In this document: positions 1 to 12,744 of the stretch, in pieces
Numbering within the stretch: the first letter of the stretch is position 1
How the letters are laid out: each line of letters opens with the position of its first letter
From: Candidatus Altimarinota bacterium
GTDB lineage: Bacteria; Patescibacteriota; Gracilibacteria; BD1-5; UBA6164
DNA: 64,000 nt
Assembly (NCBI GenBank): GCA_022565555.1
Contig: JAIUMN010000001.1
Span: 1 to 64,000 of the forward strand
Direction of reading: 5' to 3'
The notes under the pieces: generated by a model
Told to the model about the DNA's origin: nothing
Seen by the model: the letters and a program-made list of their open reading frames with translations, nothing else
Database searches by the model: none
Made by a program: the position numbers and the translations under genes

Positions 1-41
1 CCGTTACTTTCTTAAACTATTATCTTGCTTGCTTGTGTTCT

Positions 42-2456
42 TTAAACATAACCTACGGGGTTATCTGTTGTAATATCAAATCTAAAAGGAATATTTTTTC
101 GATATGATCAATCAAAGAAAGCGACTCTCATATCAGCTTGATTAATACCGTCTGTTTCAATAAGGACTCCCTGTGAGCTAAATGGAAAATGTAGAACTGA
201 ATCAGAGATAACTATTCCTGAAACTGTAGTTCATCCAAGCGTAAGAGAAGCTGATCGTAGTGCTTGTGCAAGATTTAATCATGCAATACCCTGAGTGACA
301 TATATGTCTGTAACACGTGAATTATCATTTGAAGCCTCTATATTAAATCTAAATACACTAGACTCAGTATTTGATGGTACAATAATTGACCGAGCTTGAG
401 TTTCACTATTAAAAAGTACCTCTAATTCAGCACCAGAATTAAAAATAAAATTTTCTGAAATTACGCTTGAAGTAAGAGAAACTAATTGATTATTTGATAT
501 ATTACGAGCAGTTATGTCACTACCTGATAATGCAAGTTGTATATTTTGACCTGGATCAATTGTATCATTAAAGTCAGCAACTAAAATAAAAGATAAGGCA
601 GAATCTTTTGGTATTGTGACATTCAGAGAATCAAAATTAAAATCATTTCTTGTCGCTAGAAGTGTAGAGCCTTGATAAAGACGTATATTAGTAACATCAG
701 AAAGATTAACATCTCAGGTAATTTGTGGTTGTATACCTATTATTCTTATATCTGATATATCATTCGCACGAAGTTGAAAACCAAGAAGTGTTATATCTTG
801 TGCCCCAGGTACGAGAGAATTATTATCTATACCATCATTACGAGTAACTACTAAACTCGAATCTCCAACAAAAGTAGATATTCAATCAACTGAACCGTCA
901 ATCTGAGCAATTTCATCATTTGAAATATATCGCTTATAAGTTGAACCAAGTATAACAGCAGAAACATTGAAATTACCAGTAGCATCAGAATTAAGATTTG
1001 CAACGAGTCTTACTGTGGTATTAGATGAAACTACAAATTGTGTACTAAGTGGGATTACTATAGTTCCAGTTCCAGCAGATGGAATAACAGAGGCTACAGT
1101 TTGATTCCCAACCTTAAAGCTCAAAGAAGAGATTTGATTTATATTAGCTCCAAGAGTTGCTTCTAAGTCAATAGATATATCTTCAAAATCAACCGCTTTA
1201 TTTACATTTAGTATTCCAGCCCAAAGTACTACATCAGAAGTGCTCGATGAAACAGTTTGATTTATAGGAAATGATGTATCTCGTGAGAGAACAAGTAATC
1301 ATCATTGTACTACATACTGTCATAAAGATAGAGGAGTATCTGCAAGACTTATAGGCACTAAAAATGGAGTTCACACTTCTTTCATAGAAATATCTGACGC
1401 ATATCTAAGTCTAAACTCATAAGTTTCAGGAATTGTTTGAGCCCCTGTTACATCAGCAAAAATTTCAAAGTTTTGAGTATCACCTTTCTCAATCTGGAAA
1501 TTTAATTCAAAAACTATATCTCGACCATTCAGTTCAACATCAGTTGAGACTTTCTCTCCATTATTATAAAGTCCTATATTAGAAAGAGAATCACTCACAT
1601 CACCTGTTCCTTCATTTCTAAAAGTAATAGATTGTAATAGAATATCTTTTTCACCTGAAGTTTGAAGACTAATTCCGCCAAAATTTTTCCCTATATCTCA
1701 TACATTGTATGATAATAAAGCATTATCTAAAGAGGATACCATTACTTCTTCAGGACAAATATCTAGCATTTCACAAATATCATTATTATTCATGCCAGCT
1801 GTTGAATAAATAATATTTCCACTATCATCTGTGAGATTTTGCGTTCCTCAAAAAGTAGTAGCATTACTACTGAAAATCGCATATGCTCTTCCCTCTTGGA
1901 GATATCAGCTAGCTCATTTAGATTTGATACTAAAATTATTTGATAAAAGCTTTGAAGAGTTTGAATTTGCAAAGTTTGAGCTTGTAAAATCAACTAGCTG
2001 TGAATAATCAAGTCAAAAACCAAGACCATCATCAATACTCTCTATTCAAAGAGCATTATTATTACGAGCTATTCATATAAGATTCCATCCTGGTGAGAGT
2101 GATCTTTGTATAAGAGCTGAGAGACTATCTATATTTGCCTTATAAGCGTAGGTAATTTCTAAACTCTCTCAGGCATGATTAGATATAATAAATCATCTCA
2201 AGGGCTTGTACTCTGAAATACTTGCTGAAACGTCTCGCCACACTCAAGCTTCAAGTGTTTTTACTGAAACATCAGAAGATTTTGAAAACTCTATACTTGA
2301 AAGTTCATTTGCAAAGCTTATAGATTTTGATTCCCCAGCTTCAATTGTAATCGTTCATCCTGAATAATCTGAAGTAAAGTTTTCTCATCAATTAGCATAT
2401 GTATTTCATATACATACTAGAAACAATACGATAGCCAATATGAATAACTTCTTCAT
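42..2456 (-). CDS. large exported beta-rich surface protein (804 aa), unknown function
   Basis: Read with UGA=Gly this is one open frame of 805 codons ending in TAA. The N-terminus (MKKLFILAIVLFLVCIGNTYA, split here only for length: about 20 residues) is a typical signal peptide with cleavage after TYA. The rest is rich in Ser, Thr, Asn, Val and Ile, nearly free of Cys, with repeated beta-strand patterns such as DISIDL, TVRLVANL and RLYQGSTLLA, as in immunoglobulin-like or S-layer-like surface proteins. No catalytic motif was recognised. It is divergently arranged to the defence genes that start at 2642. An adhesin or surface-layer component is a guess from composition only. Confidence 0.8.
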
Positions 2457-2641
2457 AATACAAAACAATTAGGATGTAAAACATAGCTACTATAGTATTT
2501 TTAGCTTTTAAAGCAAGTTATATAAGCTCTTGAGGAATATGGTAAAAAGATAAACCAAGTAAGTACACTTTCTTTCCCTTTGAAATCTATAAAAAATTTA
2601 TATACTCATCATAAGCTACTATTTAAAGTGTATTTAAATCT

Positions 2642-4684
2642 ATGAAAGCAGAAGAAAAACGCTTCCTTCAATTTCTTGAATGATCTGAAAAAAGTTTTGT
2701 TATTCCAGTGTATCAAAGAAACTATGACTGGAAACGAGAACAATGTAAGCAACTCTTTGATGATATCGTACAAATTATTCATGATGACTATAGAACTCAC
2801 TTTATGGGAACTATTGTTGCGTTTCAAGAAGATGGGTATGGAAAAGAGCTTCTTATAATAGATGGACAGCAAAGACTCACTACAGTATCTCTCATACTTC
2901 TTGCTATCTATAAAGCATTAGAAAATGGTGACGTACCTGATGCTTGAATATTGAAAGGAAAAATCTATGAAGAGTTTCTGATTAATAAATATTCTGAAGA
3001 CCAATCAAAAAAAGTACGACTCAAGCCAGTAAAAGATGATAGAGAGGCGTTTAATTCTATTTTTGAATGAGAAGAGAAAGAGGATTCAAACGTGACTATT
3101 AACTATCATTATTTCTATGAGAGAATTATCGCTTGAGAGGTCAGTATAGAAGAACTCTACCGGGCTATAGAGCAGCTTATCATTGTAGACATCAGACTGA
3201 AAAAAGGAGAAGATGATCCACAGCTTATATTTGAAAGCCTCAACTCAACAGGGCTTGACCTCGAAGAATCAGATAAAGTACGAAACTTTATTCTCATGAA
3301 AGAAAGCTCACAAAAGCAAGAAGAACTTTATAGAGATTATTGGTACAAGATAGAAAAGAACACGAGTTTTAATGTAAGTAGTTTTCTCAGAGACTATTTA
3401 ACTATGAAAGATAGGAGAATCCCAAGAAAGGATAAAGTCTACCTCATATTTAAAGAGTTTATTCAAAAGAAAAATATAGATGTTCATGAACTTCTTATTG
3501 AACTCTTAAGATATTCAAACTATTATTGCAGTATTATTAATTCTGTAGATAGTGATAAGCAGATATCAGATACACTCAGAAGAATCAATAAACTTGAAAC
3601 AGTAGTTGCCTACCCTTTTTTCCTTGAAGTGTATGAGATGGAAAAACAGTGAATTATAAGTCACAAAGAATTATGAGAAATACTTTCAATTATTGAATCT
3701 TATGTCTTCCGAAGATTCATATCTGATGTACCAACAAATGCACTCAATAAAACTTTCATGTTACTATGAAAAGATATAGGATCGTATGATGACTATAAGG
3801 AAAACTATCTTGAGGTATTCAAACATGTATTACTCAGTAAAACAGGTTCTCAAAGATTTCCAGATTATGCAGAATTCTGAGCAGGTCTACTTACAAAGGA
3901 TATATACAATACACAAGGTAGAAATAAGCTATACTTACTTGAAAGGTTAGAAAACTATAATCATAGAGAAAGTGATATAACAGCCCTCATAGATGAAGGT
4001 ACTCTATCTATAGAGCATATTATGCCTCAAACACTTACACCAGCTTGGAGAAAAGAACTTTGAGATGATCATCAAAGAATACATGAAACATACCTCCACA
4101 CCCTTGGAAATATAACACTTACAGGGTACAACTCTAAATATTCAAATAAAAGCTTTGGAGAGAAAAAGAGTATGGAAAAATGATTTAATGAAAGTGTTTT
4201 ATTTCTCAACAAATATCTGAGTTCTATAAATGAATGGACCGAGGAATGTATTCAAGAGAGAGCAAATATTCTTATGAAGAAAGCACTTGAGATATGGAAA
4301 TATCCTGAATCTACGTATGTGGTGAAAAAAGATGTAACAAAATCGTTTACTCTATCAAGTGAAGACTCATTCACAGGAAAATGGATTGTTGAGTGGAGCT
4401 TTGAAGAACAAAACTATGGAGTTGAATCTTGGAAAGATTTTTATGAATGACTTATAAAAGCGCTTTATGAAAAAGATAAGCTCCTCATGAAATCATTTCT
4501 CAGAGATTATAATCTCTCTAACAAGTTTTTAGAAGCAGATGACTGAACAAAGTATCTCTCAAAAATAGATACAGATTTTTATCTTATAGTAGGAACAAAC
4601 ACGGACTCAAAAATCTCAGCTATGAAGCTCATACTTGATAGGTTTGATATAGACCCAGATGAAGTAAGTTTTTATATAAAATAG
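2642..4684 (+). CDS. DUF262/DUF1524 (GmrSD-like) restriction nuclease
   Basis: 680 residues with UGA=Gly. The N-terminal DUF262 (ParB/sulfiredoxin-like NTPase) domain shows VYQRNYDW near residue 22 and DGQQRLTT near residue 78. The C-terminal half has the DUF1524 HNH-type signature IEHIMPQTL followed by LGNITLTGYNSKYSN. These two domains form GmrS and GmrD, a type IV enzyme that cuts modified DNA using NTP; here both are fused in one chain. The C-terminal 150 residues are an extra region without a recognised motif. It is 3 bp upstream of the type III mod gene, so it is probably in the same defence operon. Confidence 0.85.
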
Positions 4685-4687
4685 TAT

Positions 4688-6427
4688 ATGTCACAACAAC
4701 AAAGTCTCGAAATCCCTGAAGAAGTAAAGGAGCAATACTTTCAAATCAAATCCTCCACGGTCCAAGATATGAAGGACCTTCTTTGAAGTATGAAGTGAAA
4801 CAAGGAAAAAGACCTTCAAGCACGTATACGAGAGCTTGAAGAAGAGCTTCAACATCTCCGTAACTCTAAGAAATATGGGCTCGTATGGGACTCAGAGCGA
4901 GAACCTGAGCAAGTTGTTATGGATTGTCAGACTAAGCTTCCTATTCTTGAGGAAGTCAAAGAGCGAAAAATCATCTCAGATGATTCATGAGATTCAAATC
5001 TTCTCATCGAGGGAGATAACTATCATGCACTTCAAGTTCTCAGTTATACTCACAAAGAAGCGATTGATGTGATTTATATAGATCCTCCGTACAATACAGG
5101 AAACAAAGACTTCATCTACAACGACAAGATAGTAGATAGTGAAGATACTTACAGGCATAGTAAGTGGCTCAACTTTATGGAAAAGCGTTTACGACTTGCC
5201 TATGATTTACTCAAAGAGGATGGAGTGATTTTTATAAGTATTGATGATAACGAACAAGCACAACTCAAGTTACTCTGTGATGAGATATTTGGGGAAAATA
5301 ATTTTATTGCAAATATTTGTAGAAAGACAAGAAGTGGATGATGAGCAATGTCTAAACATATAGCAACAAACCATGATTACGTATTGATTTATGGAAGAGA
5401 TAAATTTCTGGTACAAGATTTCTTTACTCCTTACGATGAGAAATATTTAAAACGATATAAAGAGATAGATGAGAATTGAAGATATTTTTGGGATACTTTT
5501 ATTAGAAGAAGAATATGAAATAACAATGTTTATAAAATTAAATTACCTAGTGGAAAAGAAGTTTCTGATAAATGGAATCTAAGAGAAGAAAAATTTTATG
5601 AAATGTTAAAAGTTTGAGATATTAGAATTATTGAAAATTGAGAGAATTGGAGTGTACAATTTAAACAAAGAATGTGAGATTCTTGAAAAAAATCATGAAG
5701 TATTATAAATGATTTTAATAATACACAAGCAACGGAAGATATAAGAGATATATTTAATGATAGAGCTTTTGATTATCCTAAACCAATCAATCTAATTAAA
5801 TATCTTTTACAAGTAACTTGTAAATGAAATAACATTAAGGTACTTGATTTTACAGCTGGTTCAGGAACAACGGGTCATGCAGTTCTGGACCTCAACAAAG
5901 AAGACGGAGGAAAGAGAAAATTTATCTTGTGTACGAATAACGAAAACAATATCTGTGAAGAAGTGACCTATGAACGAGTCAAGCGAGTAAGCCAAGGATA
6001 TACAAATGCTAAAGGAAAAGAGATTGAGGGGCTTGGGGGAAATCTGAGATATTATAAAACAGCATTTGTAAAAGTAGAAAACTTACAGGAGGTGACGGAT
6101 GAGAAAAAGCTTGAACTTACGTATAATGCTTGAGAACTCCTTGCTATCAAAGAGTGAATCTATAACGAACGTCTCAAGACTGAGTACGGACAAGTCTTTG
6201 AAAATATGCATGATATCGTGGCAGTATACTTTAAGGAGTCTACTCGTGACCTTGCACCTATGGCTGAGGAACTTGGCAAGATACAGGCTGAGAAGTGAGG
6301 AAAAGTTATATTGTATATCTATGGAAATCCCTATGGACTTGAAGCGTTTCCTATGATTGCAAATCTTGAACTCAAGGATATTCCTGATCCTATTCTAAAA
6401 GTTTATAGGGAAATTAATAAAGTATAG
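4688..6427 (+). CDS. mod: type III restriction-modification DNA adenine methyltransferase (Mod)
   Basis: 579 residues. The catalytic motif IV DPPYNTG (about residue 129) precedes the SAM motif FTAGSGTT (about residue 389), the permuted order of beta-class N6-adenine methyltransferases used by type III systems. The N-terminus has a coiled-coil-like stretch rich in Glu and Leu. The central target-recognition part (about residues 218-390) differs in base and codon use from both ends: nearly all its glycines are TGA, while the flanks mostly use GGN. Mod alone methylates the recognition site and supplies specificity to Res. It begins 3 bp after the GmrSD-like gene and ends 4 bp before an unusual third gene. 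Confidence 0.93.
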
Positions 6428-6431
6428 AAGT

Positions 6432-7853
6432 ATGAAATGAATACAAACAATATCTGAATACTTTTGAATTTCAAAAGAGGATTTAGAATCAAAATGAGTA
6501 TATGATAGAATCTTATGATTTGACTCTAGATTGTTTGTTGATCCATTTTTATTAAAAGAATTAGTTATAAATGAATTTAATTGAGCTGAAGAAATCTTAC
6601 GTAAAAGAATTAAAAATATTATTAAGTTATTAAGACTGAGTGAAGAAGAAAATGATATAGCTTTCAGAAAAGCAGCAGAGTTAATTATTACAAAGGAAAC
6701 TAAATGAGTATGAATAGGATATTGAAATGATACGGATGATGGCAATTCTATATGACCAGTTCTTGCACATAATATTGCATGAATAGGTAAAAAGATTATT
6801 GGTTATTGAATAGATGATCCTGAGATTTTTGAACTAATTTGATTATTTCAAGAATGATTTTGAGCAGATAGAATTAGTGATTTCACAATTTGAACATTGG
6901 AAACTAATTTTTTAAATTTTACTGAAAGAGTTTGTTATGAGCTATGAATCACAAATATAAAATCTATTGATTTTAAAGACGGTAACTCATATATGTTACC
7001 TTATATAACTGAACAAGAAAAATATGTTCTATTTATTCCACAAAAATTACTAAGAAATTTACCTATATCTCAGGATGCAGAGAATATCGAACATGTAGTT
7101 GAGTTTAATAAAGAATTGAGAGATAGACTGAATAAATTAGTATGAAAGGATTGGAGGGAATATATACAGACTATTGGAGCAAGAAAAGAACATATTTTAA
7201 CAGAAGAAAAATATGTAAAGGATCTCCTAAGTTTTTATAAAAATAGACCCTCAATCTCCTATGATTTTATTAATGATCCATTATGAAGAGATTTATGGCT
7301 AAGTATCTGAAAACAATTTGCAGAAAGATTTCCGATACAATTTGAAAATACAGAACTTAAATCTTTGGAAGATATTAAAAATATAGTCAGAAAAATGATT
7401 ATTCATTTTCAAAAGCTAACAGAACATAATCAATTAAATAAGACCTTTACAAAGTGAAATTGAGCATACGATGAAAAATATGTTCAAAGAATATTTTTAG
7501 CAATAGCAGATACATTCTGTATTGCCAATAACTTAGATTTGAGTCCAGAGTCTAAAAAAAGCAATTGACCTGTAGATTTTAAAATGAGTCAATGAAATAA
7601 GAAAGTAGTAGTTGAAACAAAGTTATCAAAAAACGATATTATAAAATGAATTGCTCAAATAGAAGAATATGAAAAATGAGAAGATGCATATTGAATTTAT
7701 TTAATTATAATAACATGAGATCATCAGACAAAGCTCGAAAGATTTGAAGAAATAATTGATGAATTAAAAGAGAAGTGAAAGTATACTCCTGAATATTTTA
7801 TAATTGATTGAAGATTAAACCCTACTCCAAGTAATTTAAAATTAGTTTTATAA
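6432..7853 (+). CDS. unrecognised protein with PD-(D/E)xK-like C-terminus, inserted between mod and res
   Basis: 473 residues. About 29 of some 35 glycines are TGA, and leucine is mostly TTA, so codon use is far more AT-biased than in mod or res on either side. I recognise no family for residues 1-370. The C-terminal 100 residues contain GPVDFKMS followed by KKVVVETKLSKND, which fits the D...ExK core of PD-(D/E)xK nucleases, then a helix with IAQIEEYEK. Its tight spacing (4 bp after mod, 3 bp before res) places it in the R-M operon. It may be an accessory nuclease, a specificity partner or a separate abortive defence gene; the nuclease call is inference from the motif. Confidence 0.7.
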
Positions 7854-7856
7854 GGC

Positions 7857-10202
7857 ATGCAACTCAAAAAATTCCAAGAAGACACTATCGAAAGACTCAG
7901 AAAGGCATTTCTGAATGCTTGGCAAACGGGAGAGAGAAGAATCCCTCTTATACTAAAGTCTCCTACTTGAAGTGGGAAGACTATTATGGCGGCTGAGTTT
8001 TTGAGATGACTGGTTGGTGACCCTCAGTTTCAGGAACAAAAAGCTTATGTATGGGTATCTATCAGTGACGAGATAGTGATGCAAAGCAAAAAGAAGTTAT
8101 TTAAAGTATATGATGGGGCTTGAGAAGTAAATCTTCTTGATCTCAATGACTTGAGCAATAAGAGTCGCATGAAGAATAATAATGTCTTTTTTGTGAACTG
8201 GCAAAAAATCAAAGCAACAAATAAGGATGGAAGAAAACTCAGGCGTGAAAGTGAGAAGTCTCGAAGTGACCTTGGGATATTTGATGAGTTTATAGAAAAC
8301 ACTAAGCGAGCTGGTATTGAACTCGTAATGATTATAGATGAAGCACACATGGGAAGTAAGACCGCTTTATCTCAAGAGATATTTGACCTTATAAACCCAA
8401 GAATTATTTTTAAGATAACCGCAACTCCTGAAGGCAATGAAGAACTTGAAGCATATAGAAAAGGAACTTTTGTAGAAACTAAGCGAGAAGATGTTGTGAG
8501 AGAAGAACTTATCAAAGACAAGATTATTACTCAGACAAAAGAGGACCTTGAGCGTGTTACTGAACACAGCTATGATGAAGATAAAATGCTTCTTGAATTT
8601 GCATATAGAAAGAGACTTGAACTACTCAGTTACTATCAAGAGCTTGGATTGGATATAAATCCTTTGGTCCTCATACAACTTCCAAATGATGACCAAGCCA
8701 CAAAAGAATCAATGCAGAAAACAAAAGAAGAAACGGTAAAAGATTTCTTAAAAACAAAGTGAATCCCTGACGAGGAGATAGCAATATGGCTCAGTGAGAA
8801 AAAAGAAAATCTTGAGTATGTTGAGAAAAATAATTCTATGGTGAGTTTTCTTATCTTTAAGCAAGCAGCCGCAACTGGATGGGATTGTCCAAGAGCTGGA
8901 GTACTCGTGATGTTTCGAGAGATAAAAAGCGCTACCTTTCATACACAAACAGTAGGACGAATACTCCGTATGCCAGAGGCAAAGCACTACCCTATACCAG
9001 AACTCAATACTGGATATCTCTATACAAACTATGAGAGAAAAGATATTAAGATACCAGACCAAGCAGGACCAAATAAAGCCTTTATCTATAAAGCTCAGAA
9101 GAAAGCACATATTGAACCGCTCAAACTTCTCTCTACCTATCTTGGAAGAATTGATTACAACGATCTCAACTACACTTTTCAAGACGTTCTTTTTACTGTA
9201 CTCAATAAGTATTTTGATATTGATGATACTGGGATGACTGACTTTGCAGAGAATCAAAAAAAGCTTGAAAAAATCTGAGTACGCATACAGGAGACCTATA
9301 TTACTCATAGTATGATAGTAGATGTCGTGATAGAAAACTATGATAGATTTATCGATGACCTCAAGAAGTCAGGTAGTGACTATGAAACAAACATATCTCT
9401 TTGAGACTTAGAGAGACTCTATGACTTACATGTATATAATCTTATCGCTGGACAAGAAGTAGATACGAGAAGATATGCACCAGCGCGTAGCTGGAAAGCA
9501 TTTAGAAATGCTATCACCACTTGGTTTGTAGAATATATAAACCCAAAAAGACCAGAGTTTAAAGCAATGTTTATAAATGACCTTCAAAGACCAGATAGTA
9601 TTTTTCGAGAAGTGATTGGGGAAGCCTTAGAGATATATAAGCCTATACGTCTTGCAGAGACAAAAGCAAAGGAAATCAGACAAGAGCAAGATATCCAAGT
9701 AACTGTACCGAGACTAGAAACATTTTATACTGATGATTACTCTGAGTTTATAGATTATACACTGGAGAAGTGTGTAGTAGAACCATTTTACTTTCATCAT
9801 AAGAACTTTAAAAATGAGATGGACTTTATGAAGTACCTCGAAGAAAGTGAGAGTGTTGATTGGTGGTATAAAAACGGAGATAGTGGACTTGAGTATTTTG
9901 CAGTAAAATATTTTGATGAGTTTAAAAATACCGAAAGACTCTTCTATCCAGACTGGATAGGAAAACTTAAAAATGGGAAGATATTTATTATCGACACAAA
10001 ACAAGGCTTCACCGCAACTTCATCTGAAACAAAAAATAAAGCTGAGGCACTTCAAGCTTGGATACAAACACAAACAAAACTTGATATAGTATGAGGGATA
10101 GCAGTACAAGTATGAGGAATATGGAAACTCAATACTCATAAAGTATACAAAGTAGATAGAGACTATAGTGAGTTTGAAAGTTTAGGAGAAGTGTTGAAGT
10201 AA
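7857..10202 (+). CDS. res: type III restriction endonuclease, helicase/nuclease subunit (Res)
   Basis: 781 residues. Superfamily 2 helicase motifs are visible in order: Walker A SPTGSGKT near residue 37, DEAH in MIIDEAHMGS near residue 160, KITATPEG, and motif VI HTQTVGRILRMPEA near residue 365. The C-terminal endonuclease core is FYPDWIGKLKNGKIFIIDTK, with the Asp and the DxK arrangement of PD-(D/E)xK enzymes, near residue 700. Res translocates with Mod and cuts 25-27 bp from an unmethylated site in the known systems. All motifs are intact, so the system looks active. It ends the operon that starts at 2642. Confidence 0.93.
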
Positions 10203-10213
10203 TTCCACAAAAA

Positions 10214-11041
10214 CTAAATAGTCTCAATACTCTCTATCATATCTGTCCTTATTACTACTGTTTTTGTTTCCATGAGTAACACAGTATTGATTTTTCCATG
10301 CTCTATAAGAAAGCCTTTTTTTACTTTTCAGCAATATCTCAAAGTTACATGTGGAGGAAACTTATTTTTTAATATTGAAAGTAAAACATAGATAGATACT
10401 AGACTAATATGAATATATAGAATACTGAAGATATTAAATTCAAGTATAGTATTGATTGGAAAGATAAGTATACTCAGTGTTACAGTCAGATAGGAAAGAT
10501 ATGAAACATAATAAAATGGAATTTTATGCTCTTTCATTATGGTAGATATATCTATATTATCTTTTCGGAGACCATCCTTATGAATATCTAATAATTGTTT
10601 ATAGCTTGCTCGAATCTGAGAATACTTCTGGAGTATAATATTTGATGTTCATCATACTACAATAACAAAAGCAAGTAAGCTTGATATCTCTCACCAATTT
10701 CACTTTGTAGATAAGTAGATTATAAAAGGAATTAATACAAAATTCAGAATATGATATATGAGTGTTACAATCTGAAAGTGACTTCATTGAACTCATTGTC
10801 ATATAATTTTTCATTTCTCAAGTCATATGTATCAAAGTAAGAGAGCATATCACAAAGATAGTGGCACAACATAATGAAGATATGAATTCAAAAAAGAAGT
10901 TATTTTTCTATATTCATATCCTATATCAAAGAGAATACTAATATCTCATAAATTCTTTAGGAGAATGAAAGTAAATATACAGGCTAGGATGATAATAAAC
11001 ATCGTTAGTATGTTAAATGTGTTAAGAAAACTTTTAAACAT
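10214..11041 (-). CDS. multi-pass membrane protein, unknown
   Basis: Frame of 276 codons with TAG stop, convergent to res (11 bp gap). It has at least five hydrophobic segments, for example ILTMFIIILACIFTFILL near the start, VVPLSLGYALLLGYI, VLIPFIIYLL, and VTLSILIFPINTI plus IHISLVSIYVLLSIL toward the end, then a hydrophilic C-terminal tail of about 40 residues. No family recognised. The start at 11041 was chosen because the hydrophobic N-terminus begins there; the frame stays open for about 35 more codons upstream, so the start is uncertain. Codon use is AT-rich with many TGA. Confidence 0.65.
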
Positions 11042-11133
11042 ATAATCAAATATTTGTGATAATAAATTTATTATACAAGTAATTCAGATATTGTAAAAAA
11101 TAAAATAAATCTCTTGAGTGATACACACACTCC

Positions 11134-11172
11134 AAGACTCTATAGAAATATAGGGTCTTTATTTTATATCCT
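11134..11172 (+). terminator. hairpin plus T-rich tract in the leader of the ArdC-like gene
   Basis: AAGACTCTATA and TATAGGGTCTT form an 11-bp stem with a GAAA loop, followed by a T-rich tract, 14 bp before the ArdC start. It may terminate a transcript from upstream or act as an attenuator for the antirestriction gene. Confidence 0.45.
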
Positions 11173-11185
11173 AATTTTGTAGCCT

Positions 11186-12010
11186 ATGAAAGCATACGAA
11201 ATACTTGCAGATCAAATACTGCAAAAGATACGAGAAGGAGTTATCCCTTGGAGACGTCCTTGGAACTGAGGAAATCCTGAAAACTTTGTGAGTGGTAAAG
11301 AGTATAAGGGTTTTAATCGTCTGGTCCTCTCCTTGTCGTGACACAGTGATCATCGCTTCCTCACGCATAAGCAAGTTACAGAGCTTGGAGGAATGCTGAA
11401 GAAAGGAGCAAAGGGCGTGAAGATATTTTTCTTCAAGCTGGAGGAGAGAGAAGACGGAAAAGACAGCTACCCTATACTGAGGTACTATGTCGTCTTTAAT
11501 ATCTCAGATACTACTGGGATAGATATTCCTCCTATAGAGCGAAGAGAGGTGGTGACTCCACTTGCAAAGGCTCAAGCTATTATGGCAAGTTACCAAGGGA
11601 AACCAAGAACCCTTGAGTGAAACAGAGCGTGCTATAGTCTGACTCGTGATAGTATTACGATGCCAAGTCTCTATAAGTTCAAGACTAATAGCGCGTACTT
11701 CTCAACACTCTTTCACGAGTATATCCATAGTACTGGTCACAAAAGCAGGTTGTGACGTCTCAATCTGGAACGCATAGAATACTCAGGAAGAGAACACTAT
11801 TCACGAGAAGAACTCGTTGCTGAGATAGGCTCTATGTTTCTATGCCAAGAGGCAAGCATCTCTCAAGAGACAGAAGCAGACGCTCATGCCTATCTTGCTT
11901 GATGGCTCAAGTATCTCAGTGACCATAAAAAAGAACTCATATTCGCAGCATGAGAGGCCCAGAAAGCTTCTGATTATATTTTAGGTAACATTGTACTCTC
12001 GGAAGTTTAA
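11186..12010 (+). CDS. ArdC-like antirestriction protein (ssDNA-binding domain plus zincin metallopeptidase)
   Basis: 274 residues. The N-terminus (IREGVIPWRRPWNGGNPEN, then GKEYKGFNRLVLSL) is the ArdC ssDNA-binding domain; the C-terminal zincin-like domain has the zinc motif HEYIHSTGH near residue 185 and a downstream EELVAEIGSMF glutamate. ArdC-type proteins on plasmids and conjugative elements protect incoming DNA from restriction. The location next to a restriction-modification operon and upstream of a serine recombinase suggests it belongs to a mobile element that arrived beside, or together with, the defence genes. Gly is encoded by both TGA and GGN. Confidence 0.85.
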
Positions 12011-12065
12011 GAGCTCTCTGAGGGCAAATTTTTACATATTTTTTATATTTCTTATTTTTACAACT

Positions 12066-12704
12066 ATGAACACTATAGAACTTACTCATACACTTACTTC
12101 AGATAACATCCAAAGAACATCGGAACTTTGGAACAATACAATCCCGCAACTTCTTACAGAAAAAGACATGGTGACTATCAAAGGTAAGACCTACATAAAC
12201 CGTTCTTGATGTCGTAAGATAGCAATGCATCTCAATATAAATACAGAAGTCATTCGGGAAGAAAGAAGAATGCTTGATGATGATACCTTTATCTATGACT
12301 TTACTGTGAGAGCTTCATCTCCACTAGGAAGATACACTGAAGCTTCAGCAAGCTGTAACTCCTGAGAGCGAGACTTCACACATCTTGATAACGATGTACG
12401 TGCAACGTCTCAGACGCGAGCAACGAACCGAGCTATCTGTGATCTCATAGGATTCTATGAAATACCAAATAGCTATGTATCTCAAGCAGCTCATCAGGTG
12501 GTGACTGAAACACCAACAGTACAAACATCTCAAGAAGAAGAAGGACTCACAAATAAACAAAAGTATCTTCTTATAAAACTCATAGATGAACGTCACGATG
12601 ATGAAGAGACAAGGACCGAACTCTACAAGTCTCTAGAGTGAATGACAAAAACAGAAGCAAGGTTTCTTATTCGAGACTTTCTTCAAGAACAAGCTGAATC
12701 GTAA
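12066..12704 (+). CDS. conserved hypothetical DNA-processing-type protein
   Basis: 212 residues. The central part, VTIKGKTYINRSGCRKIAM followed by DNDVRATSQTRATNRAICDL and IGFYE, resembles an uncharacterised family found in archaea, phages and plasmids whose members carry an 'ATAxTRAxNRAISDLIG' core, often near recombination or replication genes. The C-terminus ends in KTEARFLIRDFL, a helical segment also seen in phage-associated proteins. Start ATG at 12066 is preferred over an in-frame ATG 75 bp upstream because the extension is a hydrophobic, non-conserved leader. It follows the ArdC-like gene by 55 bp and is probably co-transcribed. Confidence 0.65.
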
Positions 12705-12744
12705 AAAGGCTTGTATATTTTATTTTAATACTTATATTCTAAGA

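Noticed and set aside
8748-9308. Minus-strand frame of 186 codons opposite res
   Set aside because: It lies antisense to conserved helicase motifs of Res and looks like a by-product of their codon bias.
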